Source of the DNA: Nonomuraea typhae
Lineage (GTDB): Bacteria > Actinomycetota > Actinomycetes > Streptosporangiales > Streptosporangiaceae
Direction: 5' to 3'
Assembly: GCF_009760925.1 (NCBI RefSeq)
Contig: NZ_VRLV01000016.1
Location: forward strand, 205,611-269,610
Length of the DNA: 64,000 bases
Part shown: positions 54,726-63,917 of the stretch, piece after piece
How the letters are laid out: every line of letters starts with the position of its first letter
How positions within the stretch are numbered: the stretch's first letter is position 1
Translations under genes and position numbers: made by a program
The notes under the pieces: model-generated
Seen by the model: only the letters and a program-made list of their open reading frames with translations
Database searches by the model: none
What the model was told of the DNA's origin: nothing

Positions 54726-56141
54726 GTGAGTGATGGTAAGCCGATGAGGCTGTGGGGCGGGCGCTTCGAAGGTGGTCCGGCCGACGCGCTCACCCGGCTG
54801 TCGGTGAGCGTGCACTTCGACTGGCGGCTGGTGCCGTACGATCTGGCCGCGTCCAGGGCGCACGCGCGGGTCCTGCACCGGGCGGGGCTGCTGACCGAAG
54901 ACGAGCTCGAGCGCATGATCGGCGCGCTCGACGACCTGGAGCGCGCGTGCAAGGCCGGTGAGTTCCGGCCCACCGTCGCCGACGAGGACGTGCACACCGC
55001 CCTCGAACGCGGCCTGCTGGAGCGGCTCGGCTCGCTCGGCGGCAAGCTGCGCGCCGGACGCTCGCGCAACGACCAGATCGCCACCGACCTGCGCCTGTAC
55101 CTGCGCGACCACGCGCGCACGATCGTCTCCCGCCTCGTGGAGCTGGAGACCGCGCTCATGGCGCAGGCGGCTACGCACGCCGAGACCGCCGCGCCCGGCA
55201 TGACGCACCTGCAGCACGCCCAGCCGGTCTCCTTCGGCCACCAGCTGCTGGCCCACGTGCACGCCTTCGCCCGCGACATCGACCGGATCATCGACTGGGA
55301 CAAGCGCGCCGCCGTCTCCCCGCTCGGCGCCGGCGCGCTGGCCGGCTCGTCGCTGCCGCTCGACCCCGAGGCGGTCGCCGAGGAGCTGGGCTTCGCCTCG
55401 GCCGCGCCCAACTCCATGGACGCCGTGGCCGACCGCGACTTCGCCGCCGAGTTCCTCTTCGACGCCGCCATGATCGGCGTGCACCTGTCGCGGCTGGGCG
55501 AGGAGATCGTCCTGTGGGCCTCGCAGGAGTTCCGCTGGATCGAGATGGACGACGCCTACTCCACCGGCTCGTCGATCATGCCGCAGAAGAAGAACCCCGA
55601 CGTGGCCGAGCTGGCCCGCGGCAAGTCCGGCCGCCTCATCGGCAACCTGATGTCCCTCCTGACCGTGCTGAAGGGGCTGCCGCTCACCTACAACCGCGAC
55701 CTGCAGGAGGACAAGGAGCCGGTCTTCGACTCCGTGGACACGCTCCTGCTCGTCCTGCCCGCGATGGCCGGGCTCGTGGCCACCATGCGGGTCAACACCG
55801 CCCGCCTGCAGGCCACCGCCTCCGACGGCTTCGCCCTGGCCACCGACCTGGCCGAGCTGCTGGTCCGCAGGGGCGTCGCCTTCCGCGAGGCGCACGAGGC
55901 CGTCGGCCACCTGGTCGTGTACTGCCAGGTCAACGACGTCGAGCTCGGTGACGTCGGCGACGAGGAACTGCTCAAGGTCTCGCCGCACCTGACCCCGGAC
56001 GTGCGCGACGTCCTCAACGTGCCCGGCGCCCTGGCCGCCCGCAAGGCGCCCGGCGGCACCGCGCCCGACCGGGTGCGCGACCAGCTCACCGCGCTGCGCG
56101 AGACCGTCGACGGCCAGGCCGCATGGGCGGCGGGCTCCTGA
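54726..56141 (+). CDS. argH: Argininosuccinate lyase
   Basis: A 471-residue fumarase-superfamily enzyme releasing arginine and fumarate. GTG 54726 was chosen: GAGGAG lies six bases upstream and the protein begins VSDGKPMRLWGGRFEGG, the family length. ATG 54684 would add 14 residues. Signatures: LRAGRSRNDQIATDLRLYL near residue 108, MTHLQHAQPVSFGHQL near residue 155 with the catalytic His, and GSSIMPQKKNPDVAEL near residue 276 with the catalytic Ser loop. The last 19 bases overlap the DNA glycosylase start. Confidence 0.96.
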   Translation: MSDGKPMRLWGGRFEGGPADALTRLSVSVHFDWRLVPYDLAASRAHARVLHRAGLLTEDELERMIGALDDLERACKAGEFRPTVADEDVHTALERGLLERLGSLGGKLRAGRSRNDQIATDLRLYLRDHARTIVSRLVELETALMAQAATHAETAAPGMTHLQHAQPVSFGHQLLAHVHAFARDIDRIIDWDKRAAVSPLGAGALAGSSLPLDPEAVAEELGFASAAPNSMDAVADRDFAAEFLFDAAMIGVHLSRLGEEIVLWASQEFRWIEMDDAYSTGSSIMPQKKNPDVAELARGKSGRLIGNLMSLLTVLKGLPLTYNRDLQEDKEPVFDSVDTLLLVLPAMAGLVATMRVNTARLQATASDGFALATDLAELLVRRGVAFREAHEAVGHLVVYCQVNDVELGDVGDEELLKVSPHLTPDVRDVLNVPGALAARKAPGGTAPDRVRDQLTALRETVDGQAAWAAGS

Positions 56142-56785
56142 AACCACTGCCGCGCGCCTTCTTCGACCGGCCCTCCCACGTGGTCGCGCCCGAGCTGCTC
56201 GGGCGCGTGCTCGTGCACGGTCCCGTCTCCCTGCGGCTGACCGAGGTCGAGGCGTACGGCGGGCCGGGCGAGGACCCGGCGGCCCACACCTACCGGGGCA
56301 AGACGCCCAGGAACGCGGTGATGTTCGGGCCGCCGGGGCACCTGTACGTGTACTTCACCTACGGGATGCACTACTGCGCGAACCTGGTGTGCCTGCCGGA
56401 GGAACACGGCTCGGCGGTGCTGCTGCGGGCCGGGGAGATCGTCGAAGGGCTGCCCCTGGCCCGGGAACGGCGCGTGAAGGCGAGCGACCGGGATCTGGCC
56501 CGTGGGCCCGCCCGGCTGGCGGTGGCTCTCGGGCTGCATCGGGAGCACAACGGGCTCGACGCGATCCGGGATTTCTCCGGGAACGGGACGCTGGCCGTAC
56601 TGGAGGGAGAGCCCGCCGATCCGGCCCGTGTCCGGTCGGGGCCGCGCACCGGGATCTCCGTGGCCAAGGAGACCCCGTGGCGGTTCTGGATCGACGGCGA
56701 CCCGACCGTCTCGCCCTACAAGGCTCACGTGCCCCGGCGGCGCAGTGCGGCGGCCACCTCCGTGGGGGACGCGCCCAGCTCGTGA
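56123..56785 (+). CDS. Alkyladenine (3-methyladenine) DNA glycosylase, AAG/MPG type
   Basis: A 220-residue base-excision repair enzyme. ELLGRVLVHGPVSLRLTEVEAYGGPGEDPAAH contains the catalytic Glu and the AAG signature. RNAVMFGPPGHLYVYFTYGMHYCANLV provides the intercalating Tyr region, and RGPARLAVALGL the later conserved block. Start ATG 56123 lies inside the argH end; no clear ribosome-binding site is seen and coupling to argH is likely. The 3' end overlaps the convergent PH-domain gene by 61 bases; the last ~15 residues (RRRSAAATSVGDAPSS) are not conserved and may be read-over. Confidence 0.9.
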   Translation: MGGGLLKPLPRAFFDRPSHVVAPELLGRVLVHGPVSLRLTEVEAYGGPGEDPAAHTYRGKTPRNAVMFGPPGHLYVYFTYGMHYCANLVCLPEEHGSAVLLRAGEIVEGLPLARERRVKASDRDLARGPARLAVALGLHREHNGLDAIRDFSGNGTLAVLEGEPADPARVRSGPRTGISVAKETPWRFWIDGDPTVSPYKAHVPRRRSAAATSVGDAPSS

Positions 56786-57126
56786 GGGCTGAAGATGTGC
56801 AGGTGGTCGCCGGTGTCGATCTCCAGCATCTCGGTACGCCGGCCGAACCTGGTCCGGACGTCGACCGTGACGTCCCGGATCTGCTCCCACGGCACGTGGC
56901 GCCGGCCCGCGTAGCCGTGGACGACCGTGATGCCGCTTTCGTCGGCGCGCAGCCGTACCGGGACCAGGACGTCGCGCAGCGCCATCGCGCCGATCAGCAA
57001 CGTCGCCGGAACGGCCAGGATCACGCCGCGCGTATCGTGCTGCAGCCACCAATAGACCGTGAGTGCCGCACACACCACAGCCCCTAGGATCTTCAGTGCG
57101 GCCAGCTCGCGACGGACCTTCCACAT
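56725..57126 (-). CDS. PH-domain-like membrane protein
   Basis: A 133-residue protein from ATG 57126 (MWKVRRELAALKIL). Two membrane helices occupy residues about 10-52 (VVCAALTVYWWL and VILAVPATLLIGAMAL). They are followed by a bacterial PH-like beta sandwich (VRLRADESGITVVHGYAGRRHVPWEQIRDVTVD and EMLEIDTGDHLHIFSPHELG). Such proteins are common and functionally undefined in actinobacteria. It overlaps the convergent glycosylase gene at the 3' ends. Confidence 0.85.
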   Translation of the reverse strand: MWKVRRELAALKILGAVVCAALTVYWWLQHDTRGVILAVPATLLIGAMALRDVLVPVRLRADESGITVVHGYAGRRHVPWEQIRDVTVDVRTRFGRRTEMLEIDTGDHLHIFSPHELGASPTEVAAALRRRGT

Positions 57127-57214
57127 GGAGACCGAGCGTATCCAAGTGGCGCGCATCCGTATGGATCGGGCAGGCTGAAGAGCCACGCAACCTACTCACG
57201 GGAAAGCCGAGATC

Positions 57215-58477
57215 GTGACCGACATCCTGGATGACCTCGCCTGGCGCGGGCTGATCGCGCAGTCCACCGACCTCGACGCTCTGCGCGCGTCGCTGGCCGA
57301 GGGTCCGGTTACGGCCTATTGCGGCTTCGACCCCACCGCGCCCTCCCTGCACGTCGGCAACCTCGTGCCGCTGTTCACGCTCGCCCGCTTCCAGCAGGCG
57401 GGCAACCGGGCCATCGGCCTGGTCGGCGGCGCCACCGGCCTCATCGGCGACCCCGGCGGCCGCAGCACCGAGCGGGCCCTGAACCCGGTCGAGGTCGTGG
57501 CCGAATGGGTGGCCAAGATCCGCGTCCAGGTGGAGCGCTTCCTCGACCTGTCCGACGAGGCGCGCGGCGTCATGGTGAGCAACCTCGACTGGACCGCTGA
57601 GCTGTCGGCCATCGACTTCCTGCGCGACGTCGGCAAGCACTTCCCGGTCAACCGCATGCTGGCCCGTGACGTCGTCGCGACGCGGCTGGCGGGAGAGGGG
57701 CTCAGCTACACCGAGTTCAGCTACCAGCTCCTGCAGTCCAACGACTACGCCGAGCTCTACCGCCGCTACGGCTGCACGCTGCAGCTCGGCGGCAGCGACC
57801 AGTGGGGCAACATCACCGCCGGGGTGGACTACATCCGGCGCGTCGAGGGCGCCCACGTGCACGCGCTGACGGTGCCGCTGATCACGAAGGCCGACGGCAC
57901 CAAGTTCGGCAAGACCGCCGGCGGCGCGGTATGGCTCAACCCCGAGATGACCTCGCCGTACGCCTTCTACCAGTTCTGGCTCAACGCCGACGACCGCGAC
58001 ATCGTGAAGTTCCTCAAGATCTACAGCTTCCGGAGCCGCGAGGAGATCGAGGAACTGGAGAAGGCCGTGGCCGAGCGGCCGTTCGCGCGCGAGGCGCAGC
58101 GGGCGCTGGCCGAGGAGTTCACCACGCTGCTGCACGGCGCCGACGAGCTGGCCAAGGTGGTGGCGGCCTCCAAGGCGCTGTTCGGGCAGGGGTCGCTGGA
58201 GGAGCTGGACGCCGCCACGCTGGGCGCGGCGCTGGCCGAGGTGCCGCTCGCCAAGGTGGCCGCGGTCGGCCTGCCGTACGTCGACCTGATGGCCGAGAGC
58301 GGGCTGGTGGAGTCCAAGTCGGCGGCGCGGCGGGCGGTCAAGGAGGGCGGCGCCTACCTCAACAACGTGAAGATCACGGATGAGGCGTTCGTGCCGTCCG
58401 CCGGCGACCTGCTGCAAGGGCGGTTCATGGTGCTGCGGCGCGGCAAGAAGTCGATCGGCGGCGTCGAGGTCGGCTGA
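57215..58477 (+). CDS. tyrS: Tyrosyl-tRNA synthetase
   Basis: Class I synthetase, 420 residues, start GTG 57215. YCGFDPTAPSLHVGNLVPL near residue 35 contains the HIGH-like signature, QLGGSDQWGNITAG near residue 190 the Tyr pocket, and ADGTKFGKTAGGAVWLNP near residue 228 the KMSKS-equivalent KFGKT. The C-terminal S4 RNA-binding domain (LVESKSAARRAVKEGGAYLNNVKI) is complete. A strong terminator follows. Confidence 0.97.
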   Translation: MTDILDDLAWRGLIAQSTDLDALRASLAEGPVTAYCGFDPTAPSLHVGNLVPLFTLARFQQAGNRAIGLVGGATGLIGDPGGRSTERALNPVEVVAEWVAKIRVQVERFLDLSDEARGVMVSNLDWTAELSAIDFLRDVGKHFPVNRMLARDVVATRLAGEGLSYTEFSYQLLQSNDYAELYRRYGCTLQLGGSDQWGNITAGVDYIRRVEGAHVHALTVPLITKADGTKFGKTAGGAVWLNPEMTSPYAFYQFWLNADDRDIVKFLKIYSFRSREEIEELEKAVAERPFAREAQRALAEEFTTLLHGADELAKVVAASKALFGQGSLEELDAATLGAALAEVPLAKVAAVGLPYVDLMAESGLVESKSAARRAVKEGGAYLNNVKITDEAFVPSAGDLLQGRFMVLRRGKKSIGGVEVG

Positions 58478-58485
58478 TCACCCGT

Positions 58486-58517
58486 GCGGCCCGCCCCTTT
58501 TCCGAGGGGCGGGCCGC
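58486..58517. terminator. Perfect hairpin between convergent tyrS and GDPD genes
   Basis: Arms 58486-58498 and 58505-58517 are complementary over 13 bases with a 6-base loop. It starts nine bases after the tyrS stop and ends seven bases before the stop of the opposite gene, so it serves both. Confidence 0.85.
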
Positions 58518-58523
58518 TGCGTT

Positions 58524-59684
58524 TCAGTGGCGGCCCTCTTCCGGCTCGTCGGCGTTGAGCGGGGTCACCTGGCCGGCCGGGCTCTGCCCGCGGGGCCTGG
58601 TGCGCTCGCCGCGGGCCAGCGCCGCCGTGTCCGGGTAGTCGGTCACGAAGGCGTCCACCCCGAGGTCCAGATGGGCCCGGTACTCAGCCAGCGCGTCACC
58701 GTGCTCGGTCGGCACGGCGCCCCGGCGCAGCTGCAGCGGGAGGTACTGGTTCTCGCTGCGGAAGGTGTAGACGCCGATCTTCAGCCCCGCCTTGTGCGCG
58801 TCGGCGACCAGGGTGGTGGGCTGCCCGGTGCTGCCGTCCGGGTTGAGGGGGACGGCCGAGGACTTGTCCGGTCCGATCCACTGGGCGTACTGGGCGATCT
58901 TCGCCAGCCCCTCGGGCTTCATCATGTCCGCATATGTCGTCGGATCTCCGGCCGCCTTCAGGTCGTACGGCTGGCCCGTCGTCCCCAGCGCCTGCCACAG
59001 CGGCACGCGCAGCGCCCCGGCCACCCGCTTCAGGCTCGACGGCTCGAACGACTGCACGACCACGGGACCCCGCGGCCGGTTCAGCCCGTTGCGCCGGACG
59101 GTCGCGATCAACGGCTCCTCCAGCGGCAGCCCGATCGAGCGGAAGTACGTGGGGTGCTTGGTCTCGGGGAAGACCCCGACCTGCCGGCCGTACTGCTGGG
59201 AGAGCTTCTTGGCCAGGTCGAGCACCTCCTGGAAGGTCATCACCTGGTAGTAGCCGTTGTAGACGGTGTTGCGCTGGCGGACGGCCGGCAGCCGCTCCAC
59301 CGCGCGCAGCGTCTTGAGCTCGGCCAGCGTGAAGTCCTCGGTGAACCAGCCGCTCACACTGCGCCCGTCCACGATCTTGGTGGTCCTGCGCGCGGCGAAC
59401 TCCGGCCGCAGTGAGACGTCGGTGGTGCCGGAGATCTCGTTCTCGTGCCGGACCACGAGCGCATGGTCCTTGGTGGGCACCAGGTCGGGCTCGATCCAGT
59501 CGGCGCCCATGGCCACCGCCAGCTCGTAGCTGCCCTGGGTGTGCTCGGGACGGTGCCCGGCCGAGCCGCGGTGACCGATGACGATCACCTGCGAGCGGTC
59601 CGGGCGGTGGTCGGCGGCTGCGCTCGTCCCCGCTCCCGCGAGAGGGGTGAGGAGGGCGAGCGTGGCCGCTGCGATCTTTCGCAC
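58524..59684 (-). CDS. Secreted glycerophosphodiester phosphodiesterase
   Basis: A 386-residue exported enzyme. The GTG start is six bases after GGGAG. An N-terminal signal peptide is visible (MRKIAAATLALLTPLAGAGTSAAA, split by its hydrophobic core, with cleavage likely after AAA near residue 24). GHRGSAGHRPEHTQGSYELAVAMGAD contains the catalytic His pair, WIEPDLVPTKDHALVVRHE the metal ligands Glu/Asp and second His, and VFPETKHPTYF the next Glu. It resembles GlpQ-type enzymes releasing glycerol-3-phosphate from deacylated phospholipids or teichoic acid outside the cell. No phosphate-regulon box was recognised upstream. Confidence 0.93.
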   Translation of the reverse strand: MRKIAAATLALLTPLAGAGTSAAADHRPDRSQVIVIGHRGSAGHRPEHTQGSYELAVAMGADWIEPDLVPTKDHALVVRHENEISGTTDVSLRPEFAARRTTKIVDGRSVSGWFTEDFTLAELKTLRAVERLPAVRQRNTVYNGYYQVMTFQEVLDLAKKLSQQYGRQVGVFPETKHPTYFRSIGLPLEEPLIATVRRNGLNRPRGPVVVQSFEPSSLKRVAGALRVPLWQALGTTGQPYDLKAAGDPTTYADMMKPEGLAKIAQYAQWIGPDKSSAVPLNPDGSTGQPTTLVADAHKAGLKIGVYTFRSENQYLPLQLRRGAVPTEHGDALAEYRAHLDLGVDAFVTDYPDTAALARGERTRPRGQSPAGQVTPLNADEPEEGRH

Positions 59685-59824
59685 GTGGAACTCCCTGCGG
59701 CGCCAGTGCCGGAGACCCTCACCGGTCGATCACCGCGGCGATTATGGTAAGGACCGAAATCCCCATATGGGCCAATAATCGGGAAACTTCTGGTGACGTG
59801 ATGCGGTGGCGCGATACTCCAGGC

Positions 59825-61584
59825 ATGACGTTCTGGACGTCGAACGCGCCCGCGCTCATCGCGCTCGGCGGGGTCCTGGCCGGGCTGATCGCGGGCTTCT
59901 TCCAATGGCGGGGCAACCTGCGGCAGCAGCGGGCGCTGGAGGAGCGCGCGGCCCTCGTGGCGGCGTTGCGCCACCTGAAGATTCTTGACATGTCGCAGCC
60001 ACTGGACCTGGAAAACCTCTACGTCCAGGTGCGCCTCCGGGAGGAGGAGCCGCCGCCGTACCTGCGCGGCCTCGTGTCTGGTGGGGACGCCCAGGGTCCG
60101 GCTGCCGTGGCTGCGGGGGCGGATCGTGGCCGATGTGGTGGCCGTGCTGCGCCAATCCATGGACTTTCCCATCGCGGATCAATGCGCGCAGCTCTTGGTA
60201 GACATCGGAGGGGAGGAGACCACCGACGTCCTGTTCGAGATCGCCGCGGACATGGATAGGCGGAGGGCGAGTGGGCAGATTGGGGCGATCGTGGCACTGG
60301 GGCACTCCCCGGACGGCCGGAGTCGGCGCACGCCTGCTGGCTCTGGCCAAACGGGAGCCTAGGCTGCTGGACTGGGTGGCCGTCCCTCTTGGTCAATTGA
60401 AGTACCCGCCTGCCGAGGAATTCCTTCTCTCCCGCCTGCGTCATGCGTCGACCACCGGTCTGGCCATTGGGCTGGAACTCCTGGGCTCGGGGCGGGCGAT
60501 ACACGTGCTTGTCGAGACCGCTTTGGAATCAGGGGACGGCTCGTCCGATCGCCGGCACTTCCCGCCCTATCTGAACTTCCCCATCGACGAAGAGGCCGCC
60601 ACCATGGCGCTCTCCGCGCTGTCGGAGAGCAGAACGCCACGCGAACTGACCGATGTCTTCGCCTACATCGCCGCGAACGGCCTAGGGCCGCGTATCGCCG
60701 GCCACATTCTCGCGATGCATCGCAACGGGAAACTGGCGGGGAACAGATCCGTCCGGGTGCAGGCATTGCGTGCGGTCATCGACACAGAAAATGCGAACAC
60801 CGCTGTGGACCTCCTCCGGGACGGGATAGCTGGATGGCAGCAAGCCGATGAGATGGTCGCGGCGCTGGAAGCGGTGGCCGATCGGGTCCAGGAGCCGCTG
60901 ATCGCCATGTTGTCGAGCGCGGACGTGGAGACCAGAGCAGCGATGATCACCGGCCTCTCCTCATGGGAGAGGGAGGACACCATCCTTCGCGCGGCCATCG
61001 CCGACCGGCTGGAGGCCGAGCCTGTCGAAACCCTTCGTATCGAACTCGCGATGATGCTGGCCAACTGGAACGACTTCGCCGGTCTTCCTGTTCTCCAGCG
61101 GGCACTGGCCGGCGGCTGGGTGCCGAGTAAACGCATTGGCGACAGCTGGGAGGTCACTCCACTCCGTGCCGCGTTGATCAAACGTGCTGAAGAGGCGGTC
61201 GAGTCGGGGAGGGGACGCGAAGGAGCCCGCATTCTCGAAACTCTCGTTCCCTGCCCTTCCCCGGACATCGCGCGCCTCATTTTGGAGCACCACGACGCCT
61301 GGGATGCGGACGACTTCAACCTCGAGTCCCATCTCGAGAATCTTCCGCACAGCCTGGTCGATCTCGCGCTCGACCGCGTGGAGGAGGTGCGGATGTACAA
61401 CCCCCTGCTGACGCAGGCGCTGTCGCGCAATCAGGCCGGCTTCGATCAGTTCCTCCGGCTCCTCCGGCTCAGCCTCGAACATGAGTGGGCCCGCAGGCCC
61501 TTGCTCGGGATGAGCAGGAAATCCGGCGTCCGCGTCTTCGCCGACGGCCGGATCGTCCCGATCCAGCAGATCAGGACCGAATGA
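59825..61584 (+). pseudogene. Frameshifted HEAT-repeat protein with N-terminal membrane anchor
   Basis: Three coding fragments in different frames form one protein-like series. The first (from ATG 59825) has a membrane helix (ALIALGGVLAGLIAGFFQW), then a helical region and LENLYVQVRLREEEPPPYLRG. Near 60070-60090 coding moves forward one base to VRLPWLRGRIVADVVAVLRQ... and then HEAT-like helices to LGHSPD. Near 60300-60320 it moves forward again to GARLLALAKREPRLLDW and runs to the stop at 61584 as helical HEAT-type repeats. Two same-direction shifts suggest decay or assembly errors. A GTG at 60271 with GGAGGG upstream could still express the last part. The segment LYVQVRL resembles the region before the NTPase in membrane-anchored NACHT-HEAT proteins, but no P-loop is present. 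Base composition is less GC-rich than the neighbours. Confidence 0.65.
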
Positions 61585-62992
61585 ACAACGCCACCGTCAG
61601 CCCGGGGATCTCCGCGGAATGCCAGGCCGACGCCTGCTCGAACCCCGCCCGCCGTACCGCCTCGATCCGCGGCAACGTCGCCGTCTTGGCCCCTCGCCAC
61701 ACCATCCACACCCTTTGGCGCCCTTCCAGCACCGCGGCGACGTCGTCCCTTTCCGGAAAGGCGAATCCGTGCGCCTCCGGCTCACGCGACACCAGCAGCA
61801 CGTCGTCGGGCAGCGGCTTCTTCGCGTAATACAGCACGCCTTTGCGCTCCGAACTCTGCCCATAAACGAGCGCGTCGCCTGGCTGCGTCTTGATGCGGGC
61901 GACGGCGCCGGGGAAATCGGCGTACCGGCCGTTGTAGTCGCGCACGTCCGCCTGGGCCGGTACGGCCAGCACGATCGTCACCACCGTCAGCGCCGCCGCC
62001 GCGGCCACCGGCATCCGGGGCACGGACGCCACCGCGATCCCCGCCAGAAGGGCGAGCGCCGGAGCGGTGACGAACAAGTAGCGATCCACATACACAGGTG
62101 TCACCAGATGGGACACCGCCAGCAGAAGAACGGGCGGCAGCACCAGCCAGGCCACCAGCGCCCACGCCACCCGGTCCTTGCGGATGAACCAGTACGCCGC
62201 CGCCCCGGCCAGCGCCACCGCGAACAGCAGCAGGCCGACCTCCATCGAGTCCGCCGCCATCTTCGGGAACTTCAGCAGCACCTCCGGCCCGCGTTGCGGG
62301 ATCCAGCTGATCGCGTGCCGCTCGCCGTACCCGATCAACCCGAGGGCGACGGCGGGCAGGCCGCCCACGGCCAGGGCGGCGAGCATGGGCATCCACGTCG
62401 TGCGGCGGGCGAGCAGCAGGTGCGCGGGCAAGGTGAGGACGGCGAACAGGTGCGTGCAGCAGATCAGCGCGACCGCGCCGCCGTAGAGGACCCAGCGGCT
62501 GGTACGGCGGGGCTCGTCGAGAGCGCGGAGCAGGGCCCAGAAGGCGAGGACCACCGCGGCGGCGGCGAACGCGTAGGAACGGGCGAAGGCCCCGTAGTAG
62601 GAGACGGAGGGCAGTGCCGCGAACAGGGCCGTGGCGGTGACGCCCGCGGTCGTGCTGTGCAGGCGGCGGCCGAGGTCGGTCAGGAACCAGGCGGCGACGC
62701 CGATCGCGATGGCCGACGGGAGGCGGATCCAGAGTTCGGCGGTGCCGGCCTTCACCCACAGGTGCATGAAGAGGTAGTAGGGGAGGAAATGCCCGTCTAT
62801 CTGCTGGGACAACTCCCACAAGCCGCCGATTGAGCGCTGCGCGGCACTGATCGTGGCGAGTTCGTCGCCGTTGAGGGTGGCGGCTCCGGAACCGGAGATC
62901 GCCACCGCGAACGCGAGCGCGGCCATCAGCCAGGCCGGCCAGGCGAGCGTGCGGGTCGCCGGCGGGGCCGTGCGGATGATGGTGGCAGTCAC
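61571..62992 (-). CDS. GT39-like membrane glycosyltransferase
   Basis: A 473-residue polytopic protein with about 9-11 hydrophobic segments. The first loop carries GAATLNGDELATISAAQRS; a D/E pair in this loop is the catalytic hallmark of PMT/ArnT-type GT-C transferases. YYLFMHLWVKAGTAELWIRLPSAI is also typical. The C-terminal 110 residues (YNGRYADFPGAVARIKTQPGDALVYG) form an extracytoplasmic domain. It should transfer a sugar from a lipid carrier; neither donor nor acceptor is known. Its 3' end overlaps the HEAT-repeat pseudogene by 14 bases. Start GTG 62992. Confidence 0.87.
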   Translation of the reverse strand: MTATIIRTAPPATRTLAWPAWLMAALAFAVAISGSGAATLNGDELATISAAQRSIGGLWELSQQIDGHFLPYYLFMHLWVKAGTAELWIRLPSAIAIGVAAWFLTDLGRRLHSTTAGVTATALFAALPSVSYYGAFARSYAFAAAAVVLAFWALLRALDEPRRTSRWVLYGGAVALICCTHLFAVLTLPAHLLLARRTTWMPMLAALAVGGLPAVALGLIGYGERHAISWIPQRGPEVLLKFPKMAADSMEVGLLLFAVALAGAAAYWFIRKDRVAWALVAWLVLPPVLLLAVSHLVTPVYVDRYLFVTAPALALLAGIAVASVPRMPVAAAAALTVVTIVLAVPAQADVRDYNGRYADFPGAVARIKTQPGDALVYGQSSERKGVLYYAKKPLPDDVLLVSREPEAHGFAFPERDDVAAVLEGRQRVWMVWRGAKTATLPRIEAVRRAGFEQASAWHSAEIPGLTVALFIRS

Positions 62993-63015
62993 CGGGGAAA
63001 GAATACGCTTGGATC

Positions 63016-63615
63016 ATGACTGACGTGATCGTGTTCGATCTATACGGCGTTATCGCCCATCCGCACTCGGAGCAGGCGGAAAGCGACATCGCGGCACTGG
63101 CGGGGGTTCCGAAGGAGGCGTTCTGGGAGGCGTACTGGGCCTGCCGGCCCGAGTACGACCTGGGGCTCGACGGCGGCGCTTACTGGGATAACGTCGCCCG
63201 GCGGCTCGGCACGCGGTTCCCCGACCTCGCGACGCTGACCGAGACCGACGTGGGGGCGTTATCGCACTCGGATCCGGAGATGGTGGCCCTGGTGGAAGAC
63301 CTGGCCAGGGAAGGGCGCACGCTGGGGATCCTGTCGAACATCGTCGAGGACGTGGTCCCGGTGTGGGAGAAACAGGAGTGGATGAAGCACTTCTCCGTCC
63401 GGACGTACTCCTGCCGGATCGGGGTGATCAAGCCGGATCCGCGGGCCTATGAGGCGGTGGCGCGGGACCTGGGGGTCGAGGTGGGGCAGATTCTCTTCTT
63501 CGACGACCGGGAGGAGAACGTGCTCGCCGCGCGGTCGGCGGGGATGGTGGCGGAGGTGTTCACGTCGGCCGCGCAGGTGCGCGAGGTCGTCGGGACGATG
63601 CCTCCGACGTGGTGA
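63016..63615 (+). CDS. HAD-superfamily hydrolase
   Basis: A 199-residue Rossmann-like hydrolase. Motif I is IVFDLYGVIAHP: the nucleophile Asp near residue 8 is followed at +2 by Tyr rather than the second Asp of phosphatases, a pattern seen in haloacid dehalogenase and epoxide hydrolase N-domain relatives. Motif II is LGILSNI, motif III Lys in CRIGVIKPDPRAY, and motif IV is ILFFDDREENVLAA. A small cap of HAD-IA type occupies residues 15-85. Substrate unknown; phosphatase activity is doubtful because of the motif I change. Divergent from the glycosyltransferase with a 23-base gap. Confidence 0.88.
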   Translation: MTDVIVFDLYGVIAHPHSEQAESDIAALAGVPKEAFWEAYWACRPEYDLGLDGGAYWDNVARRLGTRFPDLATLTETDVGALSHSDPEMVALVEDLAREGRTLGILSNIVEDVVPVWEKQEWMKHFSVRTYSCRIGVIKPDPRAYEAVARDLGVEVGQILFFDDREENVLAARSAGMVAEVFTSAAQVREVVGTMPPTW

Positions 63616-63760
63616 TTTGACGTGGGGCGAATGGCGATCTAATCTTTGTGTTCGCCCCGGGAGCGAGCCGGACGTCGTCTCAGACGGACGGGCCCCAGGG
63701 TGAGACCCTTGAGACTCCGTCTCGGGTGCGGACGAAGAACCACCGGAAAATTCGGTTGAT

Positions 63761-63789
63761 TCGACACGCCCATGATGGCACGGTATGTT
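63761..63789 (+). promoter_or_regulatory. Upstream rRNA-operon promoter (P1)
   Basis: TCGACA (63761-63766) and TATGTT (63784-63789) are separated by 17 bases, close to the housekeeping-sigma consensus, in the AT-enriched gap after the HAD gene (from 63616). Confidence 0.6.
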
Positions 63790-63841
63790 TTCTGGGGTTT
63801 CCGCCTGTACGGAATTTGTTTGGACGTCAAATCCCAGCGAT

Positions 63842-63870
63842 TTGACAGAGAACAAAGCAGGTGGAACACT
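63842..63870 (+). promoter_or_regulatory. Second rRNA-operon promoter (P2)
   Basis: TTGACA (63842-63847) is a perfect -35 hexamer. AACACT (63865-63870) lies 17 bases downstream as a weaker -10. This is 81 bases after P1, the multi-promoter layout usual for actinobacterial rrn operons. Confidence 0.65.
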
Positions 63871-63917
63871 AAAGGCACAACGAAAAACGAACGAACGCCG
63901 GAAAACGCGTCCGTTTC

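Noticed and set aside
55688..58417. Long minus-strand frame of about 900 codons across argH, the glycosylase and tyrS
   Set aside because: Crosses three well-supported genes and has no recognisable domain beyond the real PH-domain gene, which is in another frame.
59985..60362. Separate 125-codon gene within the HEAT-repeat region
   Set aside because: Only its middle part is HEAT-like; its beginning and end are off-frame readings of the same decayed gene.
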